Positions 34,420-47,036 of a stretch of 64,000 nucleotides of DNA are shown here, in pieces (the stretch's first letter is position 1; the number at the start of each line of letters is the position of its first letter). Location: NCBI GenBank assembly GCA_027625915.1, contig JANTQA010000015.1, forward strand, positions 8,275,001-8,339,000. Reading direction: 5' to 3'. A program made the translations under genes and the position numbers. The notes under the pieces are model-generated. The model saw nothing but the letters and a program-made list of their open reading frames with translations. It did no database searches and had not been told where the DNA came from. The DNA comes from Anaeramoeba flamelloides (taxonomy: Eukaryota; Metamonada; Anaeramoebidae).

Positions 34420-34680
34420 AATTTTCTTTGATTTTTAAAATCTAAGCAAAAGGAAATAATAAAAAATATTGATTATTTTTTATGTGTGTCCTTCCTATGA
34501 GATTGATGGATTAATTTTTCATAACAAAATTTAAACTAATTAAACTTTAAGTAAATAATAATAAATATGAGAGTTTGAAATTATTTTCGTCAAGTAATAA
34601 TCTTGAAATTTATGATTTTATAATTAAATTTCTTAAAGTAAATTTGAGTTTAAAGCATTTAGAATGTAAATTACACTTCT
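34420..34680 (+). repeat. Dispersed repeat piece shared with 56340
   Basis: AAAAGGAAATAATAAAAAAT then TTATTTTTTATG and CTTCCTATGA match the 56340-56628 copy in the same orientation and in the same position relative to a hairpin array. Both probably belong to the same composite repeat. The 56340 copy has a longer open frame. Confidence 0.5.
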
Positions 34681-34689
34681 TCCAAAATA

Positions 34690-35743
34690 AAAAAATGTAA
34701 AAAAAAAAAAAGTTTGATCAAATCAATAATAATTTTATAATAAATATTTGATAAATGAATAAGAATCAAGATTTAATTAAATAAATAAAAGTAAAATAAA
34801 AATGATATTTTCTAAAAAAAGAAGTTCAAAGATATGTAAAAATATCCTATTTAAATTCAATTCAAAAATTATTTAGAAATTATAAAAATTGTTATTCATC
34901 ATTTATTGCTATTCCGTAAATATTCCAATTTTTTTTTTCGAAAGATGTTACTTTAATAAAAGATTTCAAGTTTATGATCTTAATTTTATTTGTTATTTTC
35001 CAATGTTCAAAAATTGGTGATTTTTTTTTTTCCAAGAGGATTTAAACTTGATAAAAATACTAATAAATAAAAAATTATTAAAAAGTATTTTATGTTTTGA
35101 AAAATCATTTGGAACATTTCCTTATTTTATATTTTTTATTAGAATTTAGTTTTTTCTTGTTTTAAGGGAAAAAATACTGTTAATAAAAAAATTTTTTTAG
35201 AAAAATTTTGAATAAAATAGACACGAATTTAATCCGAGTTAATATTTTACTTAATTTTGAATTGCCAATTTACAATTAAAACAATTAACAAAGATTATTT
35301 TTTATAGAATGTCAAAAAAAAATTCCAAACTTTTGTCGAAACACCTTTAAAATTATCTTGAAATCAACCGTAAATGTTCTTGTCAATCAAGTAAAAAAAT
35401 TAAATTTAAAACAACAAAAATTTAAAACTGTTTGTTTTATTAAATATAAAATAAATTTAAAAAAAAAATGAATTCTTATATATAAATATATAATATCTAT
35501 ATCTATATATATATATATATATATATATAGATAGATAGATATATATATATAGATATAGATATCTAAATGTTAATATTATTATAAGTTGAATTTCAAATAA
35601 ATCATTTTAAAAATAAAAATAATGTCAGTAACATTAACATAAATAAAAGACAAATAAATGAAAATAAATATCTATAAAAAAAAAAAAAAAAAAGGTAAAT
35701 TAATATTAAAAAAAAGAAAAAACTTAACAATCTAGTAGTTACT
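34690..35743. other. AT-rich intergenic region
   Basis: Downstream of the fimbrin-like gene. Contains a worn right half of the 7069-type MITE (about 35210-35350: AACAAAGATTATTTTTTATA, then AATGTCAAAAAAAA) and a TA/GATA microsatellite. No gene seen. Confidence 0.45.
35495..35571. repeat. TA and GATA microsatellite
   Basis: Alternating TA with several GATA and ATCT units, partly palindromic about its centre. Confidence 0.85.
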
Positions 35744-38700
35744 TTATTTCAATTCTTGATTTTCATCTTTGAATAAAGCACCCTTTGTTGACAAATTTTT
35801 AGATTTAGTTAAAGCTTGTATCCATTCCTTTCTAACTTCTGTTGATGAAGCAGACACTCTTATTATTTTTTCATTATTTATTTTGATTTCAAAAAGGTTT
35901 ACCTTTTTATCTTTACTGTCAACAACTTCGTTATAGAAACGGCATTTGTTGGTAAAAAAGAGCCCCTCTGGCTTTTTAATTTTTTCAGGTGATTTGGCCC
36001 AGGTAACAATGTTGTCTCGGAGCGTGAACCATTTTCTTTTATATTTTGGACGCAATAGGGAGTCTTCCCTTAGGAATAAAAACCCTTCTTTTTTCACTCT
36101 GGACAACAAATTTTTTAACTTTTGCAATTCTTTGTTTTTACGTTCTTCAACCGAGCTCACCAGTGCCGTTTTTTCTTGCACAAGTCGAAGTGTTTCCTTT
36201 CTTAAATTCTTTTTAAATACGTCAAGCTCCTTTTCCTTTTTTTGTCGTAATTCTTGGGAATCTTCTAATTTCGTCATTAGGCTATCCTTTAACGTGGTCA
36301 TTTGTAAAACAATTTCCTTTAATTTATTTTGTTTGTTTTTGTTTAAAGATTGTTCCTCGTTTTCTTGTTTCACTTGGGAATCCTTTTTATATTTTTCAAA
36401 TTCTTGGTCAATTGTCTCATTTTCCAACAATAGCTTTTCCAAATTTTCAGAGACTTGAACCGATTCATTTTTCAATTTTTTATTTGATTGATTTAAATTA
36501 ATGATTTTGTCTTGGATTTGTAAGATTAGATTTTGCTTTTCATCTTCAATTTGCTTTTTCTTACTCAGGGAATACAATTCCGAGATGATTGATAATCCGA
36601 TGTCGTTATTCTTAAATTTTGGGTTCATTATTGAATTCTCATTGTTAATCGCAAACAAATTGTCGTCGATTTGTAAGAAATTTGCCACCTTTTGCAATTG
36701 CTCTTGGATAGTTTGTATGTTTTTATTGTATTCGTCTTCATTTGTTGTTTCGATTGGACCCTGTGTGATGATATCCTTCATTTCATTGAAATGGATTTCG
36801 CTATCAATCAAATAATTGCTAAAAAATTCTAATTCCTTATTTTGTTCATCTACTTGTTCCTGGCTATATAATTCTGGATTATTGATTTGATCCTTTTTTT
36901 GTATTTGTGTTCTATTAATATTTTTATCTGTTTTTTTCATTTCATGTTCTAACATTTCGGCAAAAATTGATGCAAATCCCAATCCATTTTTTAAATCTTT
37001 ATAATCGTTCAATTGATAATTTGAACCATATTTCTTTAATAGCCCATTGATCCAATTTAATGAAATAAATTCGTTTTTTCCCTTTCCCTTTCCCTTTTCA
37101 TTTTCATTTTCATTTTCTTGATCATTTTCATTTTCATTTTCATTTCCCATTTCCTCTCCGATTCCCTTTTTTCCCATGTTTTTTAAATTGTTAATCAATT
37201 GTTCGTCAATGGATTCCTTATTTTTAATCTTTTGCAAAATTGTTTCATTTAATTTCATTTGCTTTTCATTATTTTCTAATTTTATTTTTTCATTATTAAT
37301 TGAGTTGTAAGTTTTCTTAATTCTGTTATTGGAAGAATTTTTAATTTTCTCTTCTAATGATAAGGCTTTAATTTTTAATTGTAAATTTTTGAGAATCAGT
37401 TCATTAATAATAATTTTATTAGCCTGTAAATTCATTATTTCGGAGCAAAAAGATAAATGAGGAATTGGATTGATGTTTGTTATATTCTTCAAAGAAACAA
37501 ATTTAGCAAAATCGTTATTTTTGGCAATTTGTAAAAATTTTTCCCCATTTGTTTTAATATAACTATTTTCAATTTCATTTTCATTCTCATTCTCGTTGGT
37601 TTCCTTTGTAAATTCAATAATTTCCATTAAATTATGTAAGTCTTGATCCAAATTTTCTAATTTGATTAATAATTCATCTTCGATATAGTCTATATACTGT
37701 TCTTCAAATTGACTATCACCGATAATTTCAATTTGGCTTTCAATATTTTCATAATCTTTCAGTAATATTTCTTTTAATAAAAAGGAATAGACCTTTGAAT
37801 CGATCAATTTTTTTAAAGATTCAATTTCGGGATAATTATTTTTTTTTAAGATATTATTAATCCAAAGTAAAATAATTTTTTCCAAATTGTCAATCGAAAA
37901 ATTGTTGATTCCATTTAATATCAACTCATTATTTTCATCAAAATCAATTATTTGCTTCAAGACATTAATGGACTCATTAAAGGAATTTTCATTAACCTTA
38001 TGCAAATTGTTTGAAATGGATTTTGCAATTGTTTGTAAAAATGTATTTTTTTTCATTTCAATTAATTGGTTATAATTTTGAATGCTTGATAGATGCCTTT
38101 TGAAAACTAACCCCAAGAATGTTAATTTTTCTTCAATATTTCCTTTTACAATGTCTTCAGCAGAAATGATTTTTGGAATATTCAAATATTTTGCAGAAAT
38201 GTTAATTATTTTTTTAGATTTGATTATATTTAATTGATCTAAAAGTTGATCTCTTTTAATTTTTCGTTCTCTTCTTAAATTCATTTTTTCTCTTAACTTT
38301 AATTCCGTTTTTTCGTCCTCGCTGATTAACATTTTACTTGATACTAATTCTTGTTCAGATTCTTCCAATTTTAAAAAATCCTCTTGGGATTCCCGAACAT
38401 TTTTTGATTCGTCAATTCCTTGATCAATAAATTTAATTTTTTCATTAATTTTATTTTCAAATTCAGCTAAATTTTGGTCTGGAAATTCTTTCTTTAATTT
38501 CTCTTTCCCATTTTCTAAAATGGCTCTTTCCTCTGTTAAAATGGTTTCAAATAATGTAGAAAATGCAATCCCATCCTTTAAACTGGTAAAATTTTTTAGA
38601 ATTTTATCAAATCCACACTGCTTTAGGCTATAATTCAGCCACCTTAATAGAATATCGGGAGATGCCTTTAGGATATCTGGGTCTTTGCTTAATAATTCTA

Positions 38701-39543
38701 ATACTTGTTCAAATGTTAATTCTTCATCACCTTTTTTATATTTTTCAATTAAGGCTGCAATAATGGATCCAGGCACTGGACATTTTTTTAAATTCTTTGA
38801 CAATTTTTGAAAGGTTTCATTTAAGGCTACATTCTTATTTAAAAAGACCATTTGTAAATCTTTGATCTTTTTGCTGAGATTAGTGATGTCCTCTTTGATC
38901 TTCTCAGTTTTGCTCATTTCCTGTGTTGCGCCTTTCCCCAATTCAGATCCCTTATTTAATAAAGTGGCTGCAAATGCCAAGTTCATTCGCGTGTTTCCGT
39001 TTTTGATATCCTTGAGAGAAATAAACGTGTCACAATCTAAAAACTTGGCTAGTTCCCCGATTAACTCTAATCTTTCATTCTCCGTGCCAGATTCTAGACA
39101 TTTTTTTATCTTCCTTTCTAATTCTTTTAATTGTTCTAATCGTTTGAGAGATTCTTCAAGTTGTTGCTTTTCTTCCTTTGTTAAAATTTTTTTTTTTTGT
39201 AATCTCTTAATTTCATTGATTAAGACCAATTCATGATCTTGAATGATCGAGAGCATCGCAAGCAAATAGGCCTTGCCATCTTTAACATCATCTCCAAAAT
39301 TTGTAATTTTTGATTCAGGATCTACTTTCGAAATGTAATAATTCAGCCATTCAATGACTAGCTGTTCTCCATCTAACTCTTCTTCGGTATTATCCATAGA
39401 TTCTTTTAACAATTCATTGTTTTGGTAACTTCTTGTCACAGATAATAATAAACATTGCTTAATAATTTGCCAAACAAGCCCTAAAACTAATATTTGCTAT
39501 AGATTTTTGTTTTTTGTTTGAAAATAATTTTTAGGTTTTTAAG

Positions 39544-39574
<31 letters not shown>

Positions 39575-42500
39575 GTTATTAGAGAAGCTTTGGTTTTGTT
39601 TTTGTTTTCTGTTTTTTTTTTTATTTTTATTTTTGTTTTTTGTTTTTTTATTGTTTTTGTTTTTGCTATTGTTTATGTCTATGTTTTTGTTTGATGCGTT
39701 ATAATTATGATATATTAATTAAATTTTTCGTATTTATAATTGTGAGTTCAATTATAAAGCGAGATTCTTTCATTTTATTTTTTGATTAAAAAAAAAAGTT
39801 AAAATTGAAAAAATATTTGAATATTTTTTATCTAGGGTTTTAATATATCAAAAAGAATGGAAAAAATAAAAGTTCAATTTTTCTGCTTTTGTATGTAGTA
39901 TTTTTGGGAGCAATTATTTTTTTTTTTGTAAATATTTATTTTTAATATGACTAATTACAATAAATAAAGTATCTTTTTTTGTTTATTAAAAATATACAAT
40001 CTTTTTTTTTTTATTTTGAAGGGAGGAAATTAATTTCCTCTTAAAGTTGTTTGGTTTTTTTTAATTTTTGAAATAAAACAAAAATTTATTTAATTTTCGG
40101 TTTATTTCAAAAATTTTAAAAAACTAGTCGTTGGTTTTTTTTTTATTTAAAAAAAAATAGTAAAATATTTAATTTTATTCTATATCATTTTGAATTTTGG
40201 AAAAGTTAGGCACTCCACGTAACCCTAGGAACTTGCCAACACTCTACGGAACTTCTCTAATTACTAAATTTTCGTTTAGGCATTTCAATAAAGAATCATA
40301 ATTTTCTTGATCATTGACCAATGATAAGATAAATAATGAATCTTTATTTTGAAGAATAGCAAAGATTTTATTCTTGCTTATTTTTGTTAATTTTAATTAA
40401 TTCATTAATCCAAATTTTCTGTTTTCTTTATAGACTGGACAGTCCCTTAAAAATGATCGATATCTTCATCTATTTCCAAGTTGAAATTTTTTTTGCATAA
40501 ATTGCAAGATTTTAGTTTTTATTTTATTTATCATATCTACCAAAATATCTATTAAGGTAATTTGTAAAATTTCTTAGTTGTTGTATGGAAGCAATACCTT
40601 TGATTTTCAATTATTTTTTATTGTTAGGTTTTTTGTAATTTGAGAAATAAAAAGAAAATTTCTAATAAATTTTCTTTTTTTATTTCTCAAATTAAAAAAA
40701 AAACAGAGTTAGATTTTCTTGAGTTTACTATTTATTTTATCAGTTTTAAAAAAGTATTTTGGGAATATAACATTTTTAACTTTATAGTTTGATTGATTTT
40801 TACTTAGATTTTTTTGTAAAACAAAATGAAAAAATTTAAAAGGAAATATGGGGTCAATAAAGAAATTATTTTTTTATTTCAGGTTTAAAATAATTTTTGT
40901 AATTTTTTTGGAATTAAGTATTATTTTTTATGTTGGGTTATTTTTAAAACTTATTGATTTAATTTTAAAGTATATTCTACATTCCCAACTCAGACAATAA
41001 GATTTTTTTTTCTTACAACGAAAATATTTGTTTTTGAAATCATTTGGATATATGTTGAATTTTGAACTTTTGAAAATTGGAAAAATGGGATCAAAATTTT
41101 AAAAACAATAATTCATTTCTGAAAATTACATTTAAAGTAAGTTTGGTCTTAGATTAATCAGACTTTTATTTTATTTTTCAATTTCAAAATACGGAAACCA
41201 TTTAGGAAAAAAGTGAAACACGGTTTTTTTAATTGTATCCATTAATTGAACCTGAAAACAAAAAGTAAAATCAATGAAAAGGGGAAACAAATTAACTTCA
41301 AAGAATAATCCATTATATTATTTTCAATCAAACCAACAAAAACAAAATTTAAAACCTACTTGTTTTATCGAAATCGTATGAGTGGTTTTTGAAATCCTCA
41401 AAAATAGTCAATTTTTTTCAACAAAATTTTAATGATTGATCAATCAAATAAAACCCCTGGCCAATAAGCTAGTATTAAAAAAACTGTTATTGGGTTGAAT
41501 CCTCCATTTTTTTGTTAATCATTTAATTTTATCTTTTATTAATTGATCTTTATTTTTCGTTTTCAGGTTTATATTAATATTTTCCCAATTTAAAATGGGG
41601 TTGAACTTTTTTTCCGTTTCACTTGTTTTCCAAAAAGGTTATTTTTTTTTGAATTTGCTATTAAATATTGTTTATAATTTTTTTTATGTACTCTTCACTT
41701 AAGGAACTAGTCATTTACCGAGGATTTGCTCCATATTCAAGGAGTTACTTGAAACTAAAAAATGTTATTGTAAAATTACCCTTCTTTTGATTGACAAAAT
41801 TCAAATAACAAAAAAAAAATTTTGAGAGGATCTAGTTGCAAAAAATTCAATTTAAAAAAAAAGTTTAAAAGAGTTCTCAATTCCAAAAATCAAATTTTAA
41901 AAAAAAAAATTACTCTCTTTATTTTTGTAAATTTCCAAAGAGTTAAATTTCTTCAATTTAAAACAAATTGTTTTCTAAAAGTACACAATCAATTTAATTC
42001 TATTTAATTTAATTTGTTGTTATATTGTAACTCTCCATTTGATAAAGTGAGGATTTTGTAACATTCTAGAGATAAAAATAACTCATTTGAGAATAGAAAA
42101 AAATGAAAAAAATCTTCGAGATCTCAAAAAGCACCAAAGGACAACAATTCAAAACTAACACAGTCGTTTTCAAAATTATAAATTAAGGATAATTCTAATT
42201 GGAAATTGGGTGTGAAATCTCTGGGGGCTCTTTTTTCTAAAAATGTCCTCTTTTTGGATTGTTGATTTTTGGAGATCTATCGCACTTCACATGTTGAATA
42301 GTTTTTGATTGGTATTAGGAACTCATAAAAATTACAAGAATTTTTTTAATCCATTTCAGAAAATTATTTTTAACTGTAATGACTTGGCCCTTAATCAGAT
42401 AATAACGGTTTATAAATTTTAATGAAATGTTTTTTTTAATTTTCCATTTAAACCAAATAATATAATTACTATAATATCAGGAATTCTGATTTTTTACTTG

Positions 42501-44404
42501 TATTCATCGCAAAAATTGAGCTTTTAAAATTGTTTTTTTTTTTTTTTCATCTTTTCTTGATCTTTTTCTTTTTGTTTTTGTTTTTGTTTTTGTTTTTGTT
42601 TTTGTTTTTGTTTTTGTTTTTTTTTTTGTTTTTGTTTTTGTTTTTCTTTCCGTTCCCCATTTCTTCCTCTTCCTCTTCCTCTTCATTTTCTTGTTCTTCA
42701 TCAATTTCAAAAAATTCAAAATCAAAAAATGTAACAATTATTGTTGAAATAACAAAAAATTATCTTTAAAATAGCAAATAAAAACAAATTAGTCAAACAA
42801 AATGATTCAAAACTAAAACAATTTTATCATTTCTAGTTCAAATAAAACAGCAAAAAAAAACAAAAATTATGTTTTTAAGAGACACATTGAAGAAAGCATT
42901 GATTTTGTTTCTTAAAATTTTCATCTTGTTTTTATTTTTTGAGTAACAAGGGTCAAAAATTTATTTTTAGTGTAATACTGGTATTTGTATAATAAATGGG
43001 GGGGAGGGTGTTTCACTTGCTTTTCATTTTCCTTTTTAAAGCAGAGTAACAAATTACAATCATCTTATTTGAAAACTCTATTTGTCAAAGAAAAAAAGAA
43101 AAACGAATTCAAAATTTTTTCCCTTTTTTTATAAAAATAACATTAGCAAAGTTCGGTTTGCAAAAATTATGTTCAATAAGCAAAGTTGATTTCTTGTTGA
43201 GATAGTTCTTTTTTTTTTTTATTGGTTCCTTGTTGTGTTGTATAAACAAAGGGTACACAAACCAATTTCATTTTGGTTCAAATGTTGAAAATTTTGAATT
43301 GTTTTGATTTGTTAAATATTACAAAGCAAAAAACAAAACAAAATAATTTGGAAATGTAGAATTAATTTATTGGATCGAACAATTGTTCACAAATCATAAT
43401 TTGAATTCTGAAGAAGGTGCCTCGGCTATTTCCAAAAAACAGTCCTTCGTTGTCTTTTTGTTCCGAAATAATGAAATTGGAATTGAAAGTAAAAAGAAAA
43501 TATTTTTGTTTTTGGATCCTTTAGTTTTTTGTTTTCTACTTGTTGTTTTAAAAATTAAAATAGGCAAAATATTTATCTGTTGTGTTAAAATCAAAAGCCA
43601 AACACTTAAAATTCCATTTATCCTAAAACAGTTTTTGAAATATTTTTCTCATTGTCAGTTTTGTGTGTTTTTAAATTTTAAAAAATTTTATGTATTGGAT
43701 AACCATACCCAACCAATAAGTTGCTTGGGTTTTAATTAGTGAATTTATATGAAAAAATCTAATCTCACTTGTTGATTATTTTTAAAAGTAATGCCAGTGT
43801 TATTCAAAATAAAAAGAGAAAAAAAAATAAAAAAAGATCATAAAAGGGATACAAAAACAAAGTAACAAAAAAAAGAAGAATGAGCTCTTGTTAAAGGGGT
43901 TACATTTTTTTCGGTTAAATTTTGGCCACCAATCCCTACGATTCTACAACCAATTTTTTTTGCTGCTTCAATGCATTTTTCGTGTAAAATATTTATTTCA
44001 AACATGGATCTTTTTGGTTTAAATTCTAAGAGTTTTTGGTTGATCGAATCGGGAAAAAATTCATTGATCATCGTTCTTTTACGAGAATGAAAGAAATTAA
44101 AAAAAAAAGAAATGGAAAAGGGGTGTTGGTTAAAGAAAGAGTAAGAGTCAGAATCAGAGAAAGAAAAAAGGAAATTTTTTTTCTTTTTTGAAATAAAAAA
44201 AAAACAGGCAAATTACGGTAGTAAGAGTCCTTCGGAGATTGTATCAAAAAACTGTTCAAAACTGGATGTGTCAATAGGTATTTGATGTTTAACAAGCTCA
44301 TTTTCAGAGAGGCTATTGTTGATAAAGACAATGTATCTTTGACATTCTTCTAAGGAGATATTCGTTTGTAATTTTCTTATATTTCGTTTAAAACGGTTTT
44401 TCAT
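35744..44404 (-). CDS. Fimbrin/plastin-like protein with about five CH segments, coiled coil and C-terminal PH domain (three exons)
   Basis: Exons on the minus strand: 44404-44217, 44075-43904 and 39496-35744, 1,370 residues. Exons 1-3 together rebuild a plastin CH1: SLEECQRYIVFINNSL, then GLLLPTMINEFFPDSINQK, then IGCRIVGIGGQNLTEKN joined to QILVLGLVWQIIK. Each junction falls exactly where plastin aligns (plastin: GILLCK-INLAVPDTIDE ... [28 protein letters not shown]). CH2 is about 165-303 (QLVIEWLNYY ... MNLAFAATLLNK). Three more CH-like segments start at about 400 (ILLRWLNYSLKQCGF), 659 (IILLWINNILKK) and 929 (FISLNWINGLLKKYG), each with a charged insert between its first and second halves. 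A coiled coil covers about 1100-1260. A PH domain covers about 1267-1364 (KEGFLFLRE, KRKWFTLRDN, final Trp in RKEWIQAL). It should bundle actin filaments and bind phosphoinositide membrane. The EF-hands of canonical fimbrin are absent. Exon 3 read alone begins with GTG. Confidence 0.88.
40005..40215. repeat. Hairpin pair at a LINE 3' end
   Basis: After a poly(T) run, the terminal tract TTTTGAAGGGAGGAAATTAA then TTTCCTCTT matches 31951-31985. A B-type stem (TTTTTTTTAATTTTTGAAAT ... ATTTCAAAAATTTTAAAAAA) and a worn A-type stem ending TTTTGGAAAAGTTAGGCACT follow. Confidence 0.65.
40235..40620 (-). mobile_element. LINE C-terminal fragment with zinc-knuckle remnant
   Basis: On the minus strand it reads CNLCKKNFNLEIDEDIDHF, then RDCP-like sequence after a frame change, then KENRKF and INELIKINKNK. 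This is the C-x2-C-x(n)-H-x4-C motif typical of the C-terminal end of non-LTR retrotransposon proteins. The rest matches the fragment at 32095-32275. It has several breaks. It is in the same orientation as the host gene, inside its long intron. Confidence 0.68.
40620..40705. repeat. B-type hairpin
   Basis: Stem TTTTGTAATTTGAGAAATAA then AAAGAAAATTT pairs with AAATTTTCTTTTTTTATTTC then TCAAATTAAAAA. TTAGATTTTCTTGAG after it resembles the start of a C-type arm. Confidence 0.75.
41200..41637. mobile_element. TIR repeat (second copy of the 31505 family)
   Basis: Inverted ends: TTAGGAAAAAAGTGAAACAC on the left; the right-end complement is TTTTGGAAAACAAGTGAAAC. Inner arms repeat AACCTGAAAACAAAAAGTAA. 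The interior is the reverse complement of 31590-31860. It sits in the fimbrin-like gene's long intron. Confidence 0.58.
42574..42650. repeat. GTTTTT hexanucleotide microsatellite
   Basis: About a dozen GTTTTT units with interruptions. On the minus strand one frame would read Lys-Asn repeats preceded by a Glu run and FFEIDEEQENEE. That resembles the organism's low-complexity protein style, so an unrecognised alternative exon is possible but unsupported. Confidence 0.75.
44076..44216 (-). other. 141-bp intron of the fimbrin-like gene
   Basis: Donor GTAATTTGCC and acceptor GTAAAAG, with pyrimidine-rich interior. It splits the codon CC/A (Pro) in the GLLLP-TMINEF segment. It is by far the shortest intron identified in the window. 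Confidence 0.85.
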
Positions 44405-46679
44405 TTTTAAGAATAAATGAATATTGCAAAAGTCTAAAAAATGAAAGACTTTGGTATCGAAATGTGTTATGGTAGGACACTTATTTTGTTTTGATTATGA
44501 AAATTTTAATTTAAAGAGCATTGAGGAAAATAGTTTTTTAGATGATCGATATTTTAAATTTAAAAAAGAAAATGTCATTAACAAACCTATTTGTAAAAAG
44601 AAAAAGTAAACCAGTATTGAATCTTTAATTTTTCAATTCTTGCAACATTTTTTTTGATTAAATTTTTGATTTTAATTAAATGATGTTTTAGATCTTGAAA
44701 TGTGTTTATGGGTATGCTTGAAATGAAACAGAAAACAAACCAAAAAAATAGACCTAAGAAGGTATGCCTTTTAAATCAATCTTTTCATTCTGAAGAATAC
44801 CAAATAAGAAAGATCACCTTTCTCAAAAAATTTGTTGAAATTAAGAAATAAAAATGATAAAAAAATTCCATTCCATCAAAGAATATTTGAGAACATTTGT
44901 TTTCTTTATCTTCATAATTTGGTTGAACCCAAATAATTTGTTACCTTGTATTTCTCTCCTCATCACTAATTATTATTAATTTACAAAATATTTTTTTACC
45001 GAATTATTTTTAAAATTCTTTTTGAAAATATATTTTGATCAAACCAAATCAAAATAAAGAGTATTGTTTCAATAATTAAAATAAAAAGATTCTATTCTCC
45101 AAATCACAAAACAAATCCAAAAAATTCTACCTAAAGAAGAAGAAAAATGTTTAAGAAAAAATTTCAATCAGACTCAGAATCTTTTTGAGTTTTCAATTTA
45201 ATCAAAAGAAATAATCAAAAAAACCAAACAAACTCTACCCAATAAATCAATATTTCGAAAGAAGAATTTTAAAAAATATCCTATTTTCTCAACCAAAACT
45301 CGATTTAGATGAATTAAATGAATAACAGGATTTTTAAATTCATTTTGGAAATTCTTTACTTTAGTCAAAATATACCGTGCAAGAAAAATTTAAATGTATG
45401 TTTCAAAATAAAAAGCGATTTATTTTGTTATAAAAGACCTATACATCAACCGATCAAAGAAACTGATAATAAACCCTAAATAAATATGGTATTGATTTCT
45501 TAAAGTTCTATTCTTTAAAATATAAATTCTTTAAAAGAAGGATCAAATTGAAAAATTTATCTCAAAAAATAGAGTAAATTTTTGATAACATTTTTTTCTC
45601 GTCCAAAAAAACAAAAAATTTTTAATATTAATTGAAAAAATTGCTAAAAATTTTTGACCAATTGCTTTTATAATTTAAAATTTACTGAAAAACTTCACGG
45701 GGTTTTACCTTCAAAATTGATTCCAACTTAGCTATACTATTTGGTAGTAGATTGAATATTGGATTGGAGTCTTACGAAAAAAAGTACCAATTAGTTTTCA
45801 CAACATAGAATTCTAGTCGCTGAGTACGCATAATTTTGATCACTATATACTTTATTTAACAAATATTTTAAGATCTTCATGAATCTAGTTTAGCTTTGAT
45901 ATTAATATCTTCTCTTTACTTCTCTGACTAAGGTTACCTTATAATAAAAATAGAAATTCAAAAATTAAGCAGAAAATTCATTTTTTCTTGAAAAAAAAAA
46001 TAAAATAGTTTTATTCAGATATTTAAATAATGATAAAAGGTACGCAAGCAACATAGAAAAAGATAAACAATCCTACATGTTCTGTGGAATGTGTGAAAAA
46101 AGAAAAACCCAAACGTTAAAGAAGAAGAAAAAATATCTTGATCTAGTTAACTGTCTGTTGAATATTGGGTGTTTTCAATTTAAGGGTACTTTAAAAAGTT
46201 ATATTCTTTATTACTATTCGGGTTAAAATCACAGAAGAAATTATATTTAAAAAATAGTAGTAAAATGGCACACCTTTAAAATATTTTTCTGATTTATTTT
46301 TTATACAATAAAGATATAAGAAACTGAAATCCAGAAAATACTTAACTTATACACATATGTTAGAATTTAAAAGTTGATTTATAATTAAATAGGAAAATAA
46401 ATCCAACAAAAAATCTCAAAAAATTCATTTTAAAAATGGTTTACAATTTAACTTCAAATTTCAAAAATTCAATGGATTTAAATTACTATTTCGTTTAATA
46501 CTTTGGATTCTATTTAGATTCTAATAATCAAATTATTTTTTGATAGATTTTCTCTTTTTAATGCTGAGAGAAAAAGACTTTATAAACTATTTGAAAATGG
46601 TACTTTTAAGAGGATCTAATAATTAAATCATTTATTGATAAAAAGTTCCGCGTGGTTTTTAATTATAAACTTTAAAAGA

Positions 46680-46845
46680 TAAAAATCAATATGAAAAGTA
46701 AAATAAATTAATAGAATAAATACATTAACCTCAAAGAATAATTCATTTTATTATTATATAAAATATCAAATCAAGAAAAAAATTTTAAATATACTTGATT
46801 GTTATTGAAATGTGATGAGTTATTTTTGAATCTGAAGGGTGGTTA
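46680..46845. repeat. Partial copy of the 31505/41200 repeat, interrupted by a MITE
   Basis: AAAAGTAAAATAAATTAATA, then ACCTCAAAGAATAATTCAT and CTTGATTGTTATTGAAATGT follow the same order as 41265-41400. Similarity stops at the TA where the 46846 element begins. Confidence 0.5.
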
Positions 46846-47036
46846 CAGTCCGTTCCACTTTTAAGGTTCAAACTTTCAAAATAAAACAAGGCACAAAAAA
46901 ATATAAATTAAGGTACAAAATCAGGATTCTATTTTCACAATTAATTTTACTAGAATTTGAATTTTGTGCCTTAATTTGAGATTTTTTTGTGCCTTGTTTT
47001 CATTCAAAGTTTGAACTTTAAAAGTGGAACTGACTG
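46846..47036. mobile_element. 191-bp mariner-like MITE with long inverted ends
   Basis: The left end reads CAGTCCGTTCCACTTTTAAG and the right-end complement CAGTCAGTTCCACTTTTAAA, and pairing continues to AAGGCACAAAAAAAT. TA lies outside each end (46844-46845, 47037-47038). It appears inserted into an older repeat. A worn relative lies near 50580-50770. Confidence 0.82.

Larger units (their letters stand above)
39497..43903 (-). other. 4.4-kb intron of the fimbrin-like gene
   Basis: Begins GTAACC after the codons LTEKN and ends CTATAG before QILVLGLVWQ. It holds a LINE 3' fragment with hairpins, a B-type hairpin, a TIR repeat and a GTTTTT microsatellite. Removing it restores the plastin CH1 alignment in phase 0. 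Confidence 0.88.

Noticed and set aside
35946-39236. Several plus-strand frames of 60-170 codons opposite the fimbrin-like gene
   Set aside because: They are antisense shadows of Lys/Glu- and Leu-rich coding, with Phe/Ser-rich composition and no motif.
42504-42769. Lys/Thr or Phe/Leu repeat proteins over the GTTTTT repeat
   Set aside because: Direct translations of a microsatellite inside an intron.
43383-43739. 118-codon plus-strand frame in the fimbrin-like intron
   Set aside because: Begins at TTG, Phe/Ile/Lys-rich, no motif, and lies within an intron supported by homology.
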